Position numbers and translations under genes: made by a program | Part shown: positions 5,870 to 13,900 of the stretch, one piece after another | How positions within the stretch are numbered: position 1 is the stretch's first letter | Layout: the number at the start of each line of letters is the position of its first letter | Origin: an uncultured Ezakiella sp. | GTDB lineage: Bacteria > Bacillota > Clostridia > Tissierellales > Peptoniphilaceae | Reading direction: 5' to 3' | Length of the DNA stretch: 15,260 bases | NCBI RefSeq assembly: GCF_943913045.1 | Contig: NZ_CALTVH010000017.1 | Span: forward strand, 1-15,260 | The notes under the pieces: model-generated | Seen by the model: the letters and a program-made list of their open reading frames with translations, nothing else | What the model was told of the DNA's origin: nothing | Databases searched by the model: none

Positions 5870-7578
5870 AAAACGCAGGCAAATCTATAAAAATAATTTT
5901 AAAAGCTTCGCCCTATGACTTTTTTATGATGGTAATTTCCTTGCTAATTAAATTTACGGGGCCAATTCTCTACACTTACTCCATGATGGAGCTTTTTAAA
6001 GTCTTTCCAAATATAATCACAGGTCAAGATGTTGATATTAAGCGGATATTAATCTTTGCCCTTGCTTTATTTATAGGCAACTGGCACAATATTTTTTATA
6101 TGCGCTTTTACTCAACCTTTGTAAGCATGCCAAGGCTGGAGAGAAAGCTAAAGATTCTAATCCATGAAAAAGTGGCTAGGATTTCCAGTGAAAATCTCTT
6201 AAATCCCATGTCTGATATGAGGGCCCATAGGGCAATTTTTGCTGGAACTAACTTATTCCGCCTGGCCCAAACCACTATGGAACTTATTTTTACCTGTCTA
6301 TCTGGCTTATCGCTTGTATTTATTTTGACCTCTATAAATATTTATATAGGCTTAGGGCTGGTGGTCGCCCTTGTGCCAACTGTAATTTCCCAGGTCTATG
6401 AGACCAAGCTTAAGGTTAAAAATCGGGATAGGAAGCTAAAGATTTCCAGGATAAAAAAACTTGACCAGGAGGCCATAAGTGGCAACCCACAATTTATTGA
6501 GTCCAGGACCAACTATGCCGATGAATTTTTCTTGGAAAAATACCGGGACCAAGGTCAGGCTTACAAGGATATGGTCAAGGACGAGGAGGCAGGTATATTT
6601 AAAATGTCCTTAGGGCTATTTCCTTTAAACCTATATGCCGATGCTTCGGCTCTGGCTATAAATGCGTATTTGCTGGCCATTAGAAAGATTTCTTTTGAAG
6701 CTTTTGGTGGATCATTGGCGGCTTTTAATAACTTAAAAGGTCAAGTCCTGGCTATTTTATCCCTGGTAAATTATGGCAGACAATTTGATGCCATGGTGAG
6801 TCCCTATTTTGAATTTATGAATATGGGCGAGAGGCTTGGAAGTTTAGAAAAGCCTGATGGAGACATTGAGTTTAAAAATATGTCCTTTAAATATCCTAAC
6901 GCCAAGGACTATGCTTTGAAAGATATTAACCTAAGAATAAAGCCTGACGAAAAAATTGCCATTGTCGGGATAAATGGGTCGGGCAAGACCACCTTGGTCC
7001 GCCTTTTAACGGGTGAACTCTTGCCAACCGAGGGCCAGGTGACTTATGCTGGTAGGTCTACAAGGGATATTAGAGAAAGAGATATGTATGATGGCACCAG
7101 CCAAGTCAATCAGTTTTTCGCGTCCTATGCCATGACTCTGAGGGAAAATATAGCCTTTGACACAGAGATTATATATAGTGAAAGAAAAATAAGAGAATTT
7201 TTAAAAGATGACAATTTATCTATGGATGATCAGATGACCAAAGAATTTGGCGGCCGAGAAATGTCTGGCGGCCAGTGGCAGAGACTGGCGATCTTACGTG
7301 CCTTTAACAAGCCAGCTGACCTAATAACTTTGGACGAACCCACATCAGCTATTGACCCCTTAAATGAAAAAGAAATTTACGATTTCTTCTATGAAAATTC
7401 CAAAGATAAGACAGAAGTTATAGTCACCCACAGGCTGGGAGCTATAAAATATGTGGATAGGATTATAGTTATGAGAGATGGAGAGATTGTTGAAGACGGA
7501 GACTTTGAAAGCCTAATTAAAAGAAAAGGAGACTTTGCCAAGATCTATGGGTCTCAGCTTGAGATGTTTGCTGAATAA
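5866..7578 (+). CDS. ABC exporter half-transporter, subunit 2
   Basis: This 570-residue protein has the same membrane-plus-ATPase layout as its upstream partner. Hydrophobic segments lie around 17-40, 58-75, two between 137-180, and two in 245-305. The ATPase motifs are Walker A GINGSGKTT (368-376), a Q-loop within SQVNQFFASYAMTLREN, signature SGGQWQR starting at S467, Walker B LITLDE (486-491) with D-loop SAIDP, and H522 in VTHRLG. The start codon overlaps the preceding stop as ATGA, with AAGGAG upstream, which indicates translational coupling. The SGGQWQRL signature is shared by both subunits, suggesting divergence from a common pair. Neither subunit has a visibly degenerate ATP site, unlike many heterodimeric exporters. 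Function is likely export of a small molecule or peptide; there is no peptidase domain. Confidence 0.93.
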   Translation: MKNAGKSIKIILKASPYDFFMMVISLLIKFTGPILYTYSMMELFKVFPNIITGQDVDIKRILIFALALFIGNWHNIFYMRFYSTFVSMPRLERKLKILIHEKVARISSENLLNPMSDMRAHRAIFAGTNLFRLAQTTMELIFTCLSGLSLVFILTSINIYIGLGLVVALVPTVISQVYETKLKVKNRDRKLKISRIKKLDQEAISGNPQFIESRTNYADEFFLEKYRDQGQAYKDMVKDEEAGIFKMSLGLFPLNLYADASALAINAYLLAIRKISFEAFGGSLAAFNNLKGQVLAILSLVNYGRQFDAMVSPYFEFMNMGERLGSLEKPDGDIEFKNMSFKYPNAKDYALKDINLRIKPDEKIAIVGINGSGKTTLVRLLTGELLPTEGQVTYAGRSTRDIRERDMYDGTSQVNQFFASYAMTLRENIAFDTEIIYSERKIREFLKDDNLSMDDQMTKEFGGREMSGGQWQRLAILRAFNKPADLITLDEPTSAIDPLNEKEIYDFFYENSKDKTEVIVTHRLGAIKYVDRIIVMRDGEIVEDGDFESLIKRKGDFAKIYGSQLEMFAE

Positions 7579-7616
7579 AAATGCAAATGCATATGAAGCA
7601 AATATTGCCAGTATTT

Positions 7617-7646
7617 AGATTTTTTTATTAATCTAGGAAAAAATCT
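7617..7646 (+). other. AT-rich inverted repeat after the ABC operon
   Basis: AGATTTTTT (7617-7625) pairs with AAAAAATCT (7638-7646) over 9 bp, 39 nt after the stop of the second ABC gene. It is nearly all A-T and no T-run follows, so its value as a terminator is doubtful. Confidence 0.35.
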
Positions 7647-7690
7647 GTTTACAAAAATTTATTGAAAAAATTTTAAAAGACAAAGATATT

Positions 7691-7719
7691 TTGCTTAGGA
7701 AAAATTATTAAAATATAAT
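7691..7719 (+). promoter_or_regulatory. promoter of the leader/attenuator RNA
   Basis: -35 TTGCTT (7691-7696), exactly 17 bp, then a perfect -10 TATAAT (7714-7719). The predicted start is near 7726, which leads straight into the leader ORF and terminator hairpin described next. Confidence 0.65.
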
Positions 7720-7757
7720 CATTACAAAAATAATATTATCCAAGCAAAAAGGAATTT

Positions 7758-7805
7758 ATGATAGACCTTAGTGTATTGCCTTTTTATTTCCGTAGCCGGA
7801 TTTAA
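7758..7805 (+). CDS. 15-codon leader peptide candidate
   Basis: A short ORF encodes MIDLSVLPFYFRSRI. It starts 5 nt after AAAAAGGA, a reasonable ribosome binding site, and about 32 nt after the predicted transcription start. The codons from residue 3 onward lie in the 5' arm and loop of a large terminator hairpin, so a ribosome translating it would prevent that hairpin from forming. This is the arrangement of ribosome-controlled attenuators upstream of resistance or biosynthetic genes. The peptide family is not recognised, and being so short it could be chance. Confidence 0.4.
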   Translation: MIDLSVLPFYFRSRI

Positions 7806-7829
7806 AGGGGCAGCACAGTGTCTTTTTTT
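7763..7829 (+). terminator. extended terminator hairpin (attenuator or sRNA end)
   Basis: AGAC (7763-7766) pairs with GTCT (7820-7823). TGTATTGCC (7772-7780) pairs with GGCAGCACA (7809-7817) with one mismatch. The innermost helix TCCG/CGGA (7788-7791 with 7796-7799) closes on TAGC, and seven T follow at 7823-7829. Alternatively TGCCTTTTT pairs with AAAGGGGCA. With the promoter at 7691-7719 this defines a transcript of about 104 nt. No known riboswitch consensus was recognised in it. Confidence 0.65.
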
Positions 7830-8149
7830 GTAAAAAAATATGCAGAATATAAATTAATAAATTTTAAAACTATTTATTAATTACAGGTTTTTCTAAATAT
7901 TTTTTATAACAAATTTTGTAATTTCTCTTGCGAAAACTTTCTGCGTGTTTTTTATTATGAAGTTTTATGATTTAAAAAATTAGTTTATATAAAAATTCAT
8001 TTGTAATTTAAAATATTTATATGTATTTAAAAATTAAAAGTTATAAACTCCTTACTTTTAAAATTAACACTTTCTCCTTCAAGCAGATGTGACTTGAATC
8101 ACTTTTATTACAATATTTGCTTTTTTATTGGCATGTCAAGGGAAAAGTA
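7830..8149 (+). other. AT-rich non-coding spacer
   Basis: There is no credible gene on either strand in this very AT-rich stretch. GTGA-CTTGAA-TCAC (about 8089-8102) is a small inverted repeat about 50 nt before the iron-operon promoter. GCGAAAACTTTCTGCGTG (7930-7947) resembles a motif in the repeat-rich tRNA spacer at 2770-2790. Confidence 0.4.
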
Positions 8150-8178
8150 TTGACTTTAAAATCATTGAAGAGTATAAT
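8150..8178 (+). promoter_or_regulatory. promoter of the iron-uptake operon
   Basis: -35 TTGACT (8150-8155), a 17-bp spacer and perfect -10 TATAAT (8173-8178) give a start near 8185 and a leader of about 79 nt before the FTR1 gene. It is a strong promoter in sequence terms, so a repressor would be needed for iron control. No classical Fur box was found by eye. Confidence 0.85.
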
Positions 8179-8179
8179 G

Positions 8180-8241
8180 TTAGCAACAGCTAATTTAAAG
8201 AATAGCTGCTTATTGTTTTTTAATGGCAATTGTATTTGCCA
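8180..8241 (+). promoter_or_regulatory. possible operator and leader hairpins of the iron operon
   Basis: The palindrome TTAGC-AACA-GCTAA (8180-8193) sits across the predicted transcription start, where a repressor would block initiation; it loosely recalls DtxR/MntR-type operators with TTAG/CTAA ends. In RNA, its 3' half (CAGCTA, 8187-8192) can instead pair with TAGCTG (8203-8208), followed by a T-rich tract, so two structures compete. A third hairpin, TGGCAA/TTGCCA (8224-8241), stands just upstream of the ribosome binding site. These roles are inferred from position. Confidence 0.4.
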
Positions 8242-8263
8242 AATATTTTTGAAAGGAGGAACT

Positions 8264-9523
8264 ATGAAAAAATTAACCATTTTTTTGGTGATATCATTAG
8301 TTTTTCTAATGTCCATTACATCTGTCTTTGCAACTAAAAAATACAAGGACTGGGAAGATGTAAGCAAGGACATGGAAGTGATTTTAAGGGATGCCGTTAA
8401 AATTTATGAAGCTGGTGGCCCAGATGCTGGTAAAAAAGGCTATGACAAAATCAACGAAGCCTATTTCAAATTTTATGAAAAGTTAGGTTTTGAAAAAATT
8501 GTTATGTCACAAATTTCCGGCAAACGTGGTTCAACAGTTGAAAACCAATTTTATTTGGCAAGAAAATCCATGCGTCTAAACGAAGATATCGATGTTGTCA
8601 AAGATGAAGTTGAGGTATTGATTAGATACCTACACGAAGATGCTAAGACTTTAGACAAAATGAGAGGCAAGAACACATCTGGCTGGGGAGTTTTCTTCAG
8701 TGTACTTGGTCTAACCTTAAGGGAAGGTCTTGAAGCAATTCTGATTGTTGCAGCCCTTGTTGCATACCTTACAAAGACAAATAATTTGAAATATGTAAAA
8801 GGTGTTTATGTCGGTGCATTTTTAGGTATTGTGGCATCAATAATTCTTGCAATTATATTTAATATTATCGCTCAAAAATTCGGTGCTGACAGCAGCGGTA
8901 TGGGTCAAGAAATTTTTGAAGGATGCGGAATGTTCTTGGCAGTTATTGTTTTGTTCTACGTATCCAACTGGATGTTATCAAAATCCGAAGTGGAAGTTTG
9001 GAACCATTACATCCAATCAAAAGTTGAAAGCTCAATTACAAAAGGCAGTGCAATGGCTTTGGTATTTAGCTCTTTCTTGGCAGTTGCCCGTGAAGGTGCA
9101 GAATTGATTATTTTCTTCCAAGGTATGAGAGAAAACATTTCCAATAACCCAACTTATATGTGGGGCGGTTTGGCTTGTGCAATAGTTGTACTTGCAATTG
9201 TCTATGTACTAATTACAAAGATGAGTGTAAGACTCCCATTAAAACCCTTCTTCACCTTTACTTCAATACTGATGTTTGTACTTTGTATTTCATTCATCGG
9301 AAAGGGTGTTTATGAATTCCAAGAAGCTGATCTTATTGGCAGAACAACAATTCCATGGATGAATGGATTTACAATCGAGATTTTAGGAGTTTATGATAGG
9401 GTTGAAACCTTGTTACCGCAAGTTATTTTATTAATAATAACTATTATAACAGTTATTGTCCAAACTAGACGTAACAGAATTAAAAGAGCAGAACTCGAAA
9501 GAGATTATGCAAATAAGAACTAA
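8264..9523 (+). CDS. FTR1-family iron permease, FetM-like
   Basis: This 419-residue membrane protein likely carries iron across the cytoplasmic membrane. Residues 1-23 form a signal peptide ending VFA. Residues 24-140 are a helical extracytoplasmic domain with GKRGSTVENQF typical of FetM/Cj1658-type proteins. The permease follows with seven or so helices and the two diagnostic REXXE iron-binding motifs, REGLE (153-157) and REGAE (276-280), plus GKGVYEFQEA (347-356). The start at 8264 is chosen because of AAAGGAGG 5 nt upstream and the signal peptide; an in-frame ATG at 8117 would put the promoter inside the gene. It is first in a seven-gene operon with a P19-like lipoprotein, the standard partner. 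The basic C-terminus (RRNRIKR) suggests it ends in the cytoplasm. Confidence 0.93.
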   Translation: MKKLTIFLVISLVFLMSITSVFATKKYKDWEDVSKDMEVILRDAVKIYEAGGPDAGKKGYDKINEAYFKFYEKLGFEKIVMSQISGKRGSTVENQFYLARKSMRLNEDIDVVKDEVEVLIRYLHEDAKTLDKMRGKNTSGWGVFFSVLGLTLREGLEAILIVAALVAYLTKTNNLKYVKGVYVGAFLGIVASIILAIIFNIIAQKFGADSSGMGQEIFEGCGMFLAVIVLFYVSNWMLSKSEVEVWNHYIQSKVESSITKGSAMALVFSSFLAVAREGAELIIFFQGMRENISNNPTYMWGGLACAIVVLAIVYVLITKMSVRLPLKPFFTFTSILMFVLCISFIGKGVYEFQEADLIGRTTIPWMNGFTIEILGVYDRVETLLPQVILLIITIITVIVQTRRNRIKRAELERDYANKN

Positions 9524-9536
9524 TAGGAGGTTTATT

Positions 9537-10190
9537 ATGAGTTCAAAAGTTAAAAAAATATTTGTATTAGCAGTTGCATCTATGATGCTTGTAACCTACG
9601 GATGCAGCCAGTCATCAAAACCAGCTGATGATAAAACAGCTAAGGTTGAAGACAAAAAGACTGAAGACACAAAGGCTGAAGACAAAAAAGATGTTGCAGC
9701 TCCTGGTGAAGATGCAGGATTTGAAGAATTTCCAATTGGTGATGAACAAGAATCAGGTCCTCTAGCAGTTTCAGGTGTTTACTTCCAACCAGTAGACATG
9801 GAACCAGCTGGCAATTCATTGTCAAAAGAAGAAGCTGACTGCCACATCGAAGCTGACATTACAGCAACAGATGAAGGTGCAACACTTGGTTATGGTGTAG
9901 GCGACTTTGTTCCTTGGTTAAATGTTAAAGCCTATATTCAAAAGAAGGGTTCAGACAAGGTTCAAGAAATTGCTTTCATGCCAATGAACGCATCAGACGG
10001 TCCACACTACGGTGCAAATATTAAATTTGAAGAAGGTCTCGGAACATACAATGTTAAATTCGAAATCTCTGCTCCAGGAAACGACTATCTCTTACACGTT
10101 GATAAAGAAACAGGTGTAACAGGAAGATTCTGGACAGAACCAATTATCATTGAATGGTCAGAATTTGAATGGACTGGTCCAAAGTGGTAA
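9537..10190 (+). CDS. P19/FetP-family iron-binding lipoprotein
   Basis: This 217-residue protein is the extracytoplasmic iron-binding partner of the FTR1 permease (Fe2+ transport family including Campylobacter P19, E. coli FetP and Treponema Tp34). A signal peptide ends at VTYGC, with C23 as probable lipidation site; T and Y at -3 and -2 make the lipobox atypical. Residues 31-52 are a Lys/Glu/Asp repeat linker. The mature domain has the family blocks YFQPVDMEPAG (82-92), CHIEADI (102-108), FMPMNASDGPHYGANI (147-162) and LLHVD. Candidate metal ligands by family comparison are M88, H103, E105, M148/M150, H157 and H187. The start has TAGGAGG 6 nt upstream; a longer frame from 9456 lies inside the FTR1 gene and is rejected. 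Family members bind metal as dimers. Confidence 0.94.
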   Translation: MSSKVKKIFVLAVASMMLVTYGCSQSSKPADDKTAKVEDKKTEDTKAEDKKDVAAPGEDAGFEEFPIGDEQESGPLAVSGVYFQPVDMEPAGNSLSKEEADCHIEADITATDEGATLGYGVGDFVPWLNVKAYIQKKGSDKVQEIAFMPMNASDGPHYGANIKFEEGLGTYNVKFEISAPGNDYLLHVDKETGVTGRFWTEPIIIEWSEFEWTGPKW

Positions 10191-10196
10191 AAGATT

Positions 10197-10219
10197 GGAA
10201 ATGGCTTCGAGCCATTTCC
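10197..10219 (+). terminator. intra-operon hairpin after the P19-like gene
   Basis: A perfect 10-bp stem, GGAAATGGCT (10197-10206) with AGCCATTTCC (10210-10219), begins 6 nt after the stop codon and is followed by TTCTTGT, a poor T-run. It probably acts as a partial terminator or as an mRNA 3'-end stabiliser, letting the permease and lipoprotein be made in excess over the downstream genes. The next ribosome binding site, AGGAGGG, follows about 12 nt later. Confidence 0.65.
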
Positions 10220-10241
10220 TTCTTGTACATAGGAGGGTTTT

Positions 10242-11483
10242 ATGTTAAAGATATTTATTAAAGTAATGGAAGCGGGCATAGGATTCTCGTTTATAATAGG
10301 TCTGGCGCTTGGATATCTAAGTACAGAAAATTTCAAAAACAAATATAAAATTATTTTTGGCACAGTCTTTATGGGCACTCTTGCGGCAATTATTTCTTCA
10401 ATTCTTAGAGAAATTCCAAATTTTGTCAACAGGAGCTCCCTATCATTTTGGTCAATGGTACCAATAGTAATTGCTCTGATCGGAATTATTGTCTTTTATT
10501 TTCTAAAAGAAAAGTCCAATATTTATAAAAATGTTTTTGTCGGTTTTTTGTCCTTGTATATTATAGCCTCATTTTTTTATTATATGCCAGCCATTTTTGT
10601 CCAGCTAAACAATTTTGTTTATTATGGAGAATCTGCTGTCTCTACTATGGTTTTATATAGAATTATCGGTTATATTTTTGCAGTTGTTCTTATGTTTTTA
10701 TCGGGCCTTGCAATTTTTAAAACTATTAGGAGGGTTGACCAAAATTATAGGGATGAAGTTTTACTGATTTCTTTTTTAATTTGGGGAATAAATCAAATTT
10801 TTATTATTCTTCAAAGATTATATGCAATTGATCTCATACCAAGAAATGCAAGATTATTCAGCACAATTGCCTGGGTAATAAACCACGCAAATTACATCGG
10901 CTTTAGTCTTATGATTTTTTTAATTATCCTACCAATAATCTTATATTTGAATAATATTAAAGTTAAAGAAACTTTTAAAAATCCTGCTGAACTCAGAAAA
11001 AAGAAATACCACATGAGATGTAATAGGAATTTAGCAAAGTTTTTCTTGGTTTTAGTTGCAATTAATATTTTTAGTTTGACTTATCTAAGGGCTTATTCTG
11101 GTCGCGATATTGAGCTTTCAGAACCCGAAGAATATGTAATTGAAAACGATATGATCATTGTTCCCCTATCAGAACTTGAGGATATGAGACTCCACCGTTA
11201 TCAATATACAGCGTCTGATGGAGTTCACATGAGATTTTTCCTAATTAAAAAATCCCAGGGTTCTTATGGGGTTGTCCTCGATGCCTGCGAAATTTGCGGG
11301 CCATCTGGTTATTATGAACGTGGCGATGATGTTATTTGTAAATTGTGCGATGTTGTTATGAATCGTGGTACAATTGGTTTTAAGGGTGGCTGTAATCCAA
11401 TCCCTATCCCTTACATTGTCCATGATGAAAAAATTAAAATCAGCACGCAAGATCTTGATGCTAATAGTTTTGTATTTAAGTAG
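10242..11483 (+). CDS. DUF2318 membrane protein with Cys-rich domain
   Basis: This 413-residue protein matches the DUF2318 / Cj1660 type found with FTR1-P19 systems. About eight hydrophobic helices (near 12-30, 33-55, 70-88, 97-120, 138-160, 172-192, 208-235 and 266-284) precede a C-terminal extracytoplasmic domain. That domain contains YTASDGVHMRFFLIK (322-336), C349-EI-C352 in DACEICGPSGYY, C366-KL-C369, and C384 in GGCNPIPI. Paired CxxC motifs suggest an Fe-S cluster, metal site or redox disulfides; this is inference. A role in electron transfer to iron fits its place in the operon. The start has AGGAGGG upstream, and the gene is 51 nt from the lipoprotein gene, with a hairpin between. Confidence 0.87.
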   Translation: MLKIFIKVMEAGIGFSFIIGLALGYLSTENFKNKYKIIFGTVFMGTLAAIISSILREIPNFVNRSSLSFWSMVPIVIALIGIIVFYFLKEKSNIYKNVFVGFLSLYIIASFFYYMPAIFVQLNNFVYYGESAVSTMVLYRIIGYIFAVVLMFLSGLAIFKTIRRVDQNYRDEVLLISFLIWGINQIFIILQRLYAIDLIPRNARLFSTIAWVINHANYIGFSLMIFLIILPIILYLNNIKVKETFKNPAELRKKKYHMRCNRNLAKFFLVLVAINIFSLTYLRAYSGRDIELSEPEEYVIENDMIIVPLSELEDMRLHRYQYTASDGVHMRFFLIKKSQGSYGVVLDACEICGPSGYYERGDDVICKLCDVVMNRGTIGFKGGCNPIPIPYIVHDEKIKISTQDLDANSFVFK

Positions 11484-11490
11484 GTGATTT

Positions 11491-12765
11491 ATGTTTTTTA
11501 GAATGATTAAGGGTGCAATCTTCAGGCAGAAGAAAAAAATGGCCATGATTGCATTTGTCGTAATGCTTGGCACTTGCCTTTCAACAGGCATGCTTAATAC
11601 CATGCTTGGCATCGGCGACAAGGTTAATAGAGAATTAAAGGCTTATGGGGCAAATATAAATGTTGTTCCCAAAGAGTCTTCCATGCTTGATGATATTTAT
11701 GGAATTGGTGAAGACAGTCAAAAAAATTATTTAAAGGAAGATGAACTTGGCATGATAAAAACCATTTTCTGGTCCTTTAATATAGTTGACTACACGCCGT
11801 ATTTAAATATCAATGCAAGAGTTGGCGGAGATTCAACAAGGGTAGTTGGCACGTGGTTTTATAATCACATGGACCTTCCAACAGGTGAATCACTTGATAC
11901 TGGTATGAGGAAATTAAAAACTTGGTGGAACATCGAAGGCGAATGGATTGAAGATGGCGACACAGATAAGGCCATGGTTGGTACCGTCTTTGCACTTAGA
12001 AATAATTATAAACTTGGTGATAAAATTAAAATCGAAGGTTCTGCTGCGACAAAAGAATTTGAAATCGCAGGGATTTTCGATTCAGGCAGTGATGAAGATT
12101 CACACATATATATTCCCTTAAAGGCCGCCCAAGAATTGGAGGGAGTATCAAATGTTGTTTCTCGTGTTGAAGTTTCTGCTCTAACAACTCCTGACAATGA
12201 TTTGGCAAGGAAGGCCGCAAGAAATCCAAAGTCTCTTACCATTAAAGAATGGGAAGTTTGGTATTGCACAGCTTATGTAAGTGCAATTTGCTATCAAATT
12301 CAAGAGGTTATGACTGATTCAATTGCAAAGCCTATTAGACAGGTTGCAGAAAGTGAAGGAGATATTTTAAATAAGACAACTTTATTAATGGTTTTAATTA
12401 CCGCCCTCAGTTTAATTGGTTCTGCTCTTGCAATTTCTAATCTAGTAACAGCATCTGTTATGGAAAGACGTGCTGAAATTGGTTTGCAAAAAGCAATTGG
12501 TGCCAACAATAGAAGAATTATTACAAGAATTTTGGTTGAAAATATTACCACAGGTATTATGGGTGGAACTGTTGGTTATTTCATTGGACTTGGACTCACT
12601 CAAATAATTGGTATAACAGTTTTTGGTTCTGGCATTCCGCCAACACCAATGGTAATACCGATTGTAATTATATTAATTTTACTGGTAATTGTTTTGGGTT
12701 CTATTCCAGCCATTAGATATTTGCTCAAACTCAATCCAACGGAGGTGCTTCATGGAAAGGGCTAA
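11491..12765 (+). CDS. MacB/FtsX-type ABC permease, first copy
   Basis: This 424-residue permease has one N-terminal helix (about 18-38), a large extracytoplasmic domain (about 39-290) and three C-terminal helices (about 292-320, 345-370 and 385-415), the topology of FtsX/MacB/LolCE permeases. These work as mechanotransmitters rather than through a classic pore. ELKAYGANINVVPK near 47-60 recurs in the next gene, showing that the two are paralogues. VMERRAEIGLQKAIGA is the typical coupling segment that contacts the ATPase. The extracytoplasmic domain contains a short Trp/Cys-rich stretch (EWEVWYCTAY). It starts 7 nt after the DUF2318 stop, with AGGTGA as ribosome binding site. It corresponds to Cj1661 in the Campylobacter p19 operon. 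Confidence 0.9.
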   Translation: MFFRMIKGAIFRQKKKMAMIAFVVMLGTCLSTGMLNTMLGIGDKVNRELKAYGANINVVPKESSMLDDIYGIGEDSQKNYLKEDELGMIKTIFWSFNIVDYTPYLNINARVGGDSTRVVGTWFYNHMDLPTGESLDTGMRKLKTWWNIEGEWIEDGDTDKAMVGTVFALRNNYKLGDKIKIEGSAATKEFEIAGIFDSGSDEDSHIYIPLKAAQELEGVSNVVSRVEVSALTTPDNDLARKAARNPKSLTIKEWEVWYCTAYVSAICYQIQEVMTDSIAKPIRQVAESEGDILNKTTLLMVLITALSLIGSALAISNLVTASVMERRAEIGLQKAIGANNRRIITRILVENITTGIMGGTVGYFIGLGLTQIIGITVFGSGIPPTPMVIPIVIILILLVIVLGSIPAIRYLLKLNPTEVLHGKG

Positions 12766-13900
12766 AACAAAAAATATAAAATTCTTTTGGAGGATGGTTG
12801 AGTCATCAATAGGAAGAAGAAAGGCCCGTATGCTTACTGCCCTTCTCGCCATTGCTATGGGAGCAACAATTCTTTCAGGGCTTGTTACAATCTATTATGA
12901 TATCCCAAGACAATTGGGCAAGGAATTTAGAAGTTACGGGGCAAATATGATTGTCATTCCAAAGTCCCAGGATGATAAGATTGACGATAAACACATTGAT
13001 GAAATTAAAAAGCTTGCAGGTGATAAACTCGTGGGCATTGCCCCCTATATTTATCAAAACGCAAAGATAAATGAACAGCCCTTTGTTATTGCAGCCACAA
13101 ATTTTGATGGCTTAAAAAAGAACAGTCCCTTCTGGCTGGTCGATGGTGATTGGCCTAGCGAAAAAAGAACTGTTATGATTGGCCATGAGATTTCAAAAAA
13201 ACTTGGCCTAAAAATTGGAGACCCTTTCGTACTGAGTACTCCAAAGGAAAATTCACAAGAAATGAGAGATAGTGATTTTACAGTCTCTTCAATTGTAACA
13301 ACTGGCGGCAAAGAAGAAGATTTGATATTTATGTCTATTGAGGACATTAGGTCCATTATGGGCGATTTAAATATCAATATTATCGAATGTTCAATCGATG
13401 CAAATAGCGAAGAGTTGCAAGCAATTGCAGATAATATAAACGAAATCGATAGCGCTGTTAGTGCCAGACTTGTTAAAAGGGTTACTGAATCTCAAGGCGT
13501 GGTCCTAGAAAAACTCCAGGCCCTTGTATGGATTGTTACAATCATTGTTTTATTTATTATGATGATTTGTGTTAGTACAACCATGATGGCTGTTGTCGCT
13601 GAAAGAAGAAAAGAAATCGGCCTTAAAAAAGCCTTGGGTGCCCACAATAAATCAATCATTTATGATTTCTTAGGCGAAGGATTTTTACTTGGTCTAATGG
13701 GCGGAGCCCTGGGATCCTTGCTCGGATATTTATTTGCAAGCGAAGTTTCCAGACGCGTCTTTGCAAGAAGCGTAAACTTTTTATGGGCCCTCGTTCCAGT
13801 TACAATCATCGCTTCAATAGTAATTACAATTGTGGCTTGCATCATACCGGTTAAAACTGCAACTGCAGTTGATCCAGCACTTGTATTAAGGGGGGAATAA
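12752..13900 (+). CDS. MacB/FtsX-type ABC permease, second copy
   Basis: This 382-residue partner permease has the same one-plus-three helix layout. FRSYGANMIVIPK near 50-62 parallels the upstream paralogue, and VVAERRKEIGLKKALGA is the ATPase coupling segment. The start at 12752 follows GGAGG by 6 nt and overlaps the end of the preceding gene by 14 nt; the longer frame from 12689 would lie deep inside that gene. Overlap implies coupled, roughly equal synthesis, consistent with a heterodimeric permease. The stop overlaps the ATPase start. It corresponds to Cj1662. What this module moves or senses in iron uptake is unknown. Confidence 0.9.
   Translation: MERAKTKNIKFFWRMVESSIGRRKARMLTALLAIAMGATILSGLVTIYYDIPRQLGKEFRSYGANMIVIPKSQDDKIDDKHIDEIKKLAGDKLVGIAPYIYQNAKINEQPFVIAATNFDGLKKNSPFWLVDGDWPSEKRTVMIGHEISKKLGLKIGDPFVLSTPKENSQEMRDSDFTVSSIVTTGGKEEDLIFMSIEDIRSIMGDLNINIIECSIDANSEELQAIADNINEIDSAVSARLVKRVTESQGVVLEKLQALVWIVTIIVLFIMMICVSTTMMAVVAERRKEIGLKKALGAHNKSIIYDFLGEGFLLGLMGGALGSLLGYLFASEVSRRVFARSVNFLWALVPVTIIASIVITIVACIIPVKTATAVDPALVLRGE

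Noticed and set aside
4199..7578. Bacteriocin or siderophore export assignment for the ABC pair
   Set aside because: There is no peptidase domain, precursor peptide or biosynthetic gene nearby; closeness to the iron operon alone does not support a siderophore role.
8150..8200. Classical Fur box at the iron-operon promoter
   Set aside because: No sequence close to TGATAATNATTATCA was seen between the promoter elements or in the leader.
8223..8252. Nine-codon upstream ORF (MAIVFAKYF) in the FTR1 leader
   Set aside because: No ribosome binding site precedes it and its length is within chance expectation, though it spans a hairpin.
8117..8263. Upstream extension of the FTR1 gene to an ATG at 8117
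   Set aside because: It would place the consensus promoter inside the coding region and bury the signal peptide; AAAGGAGG precedes the ATG at 8264.
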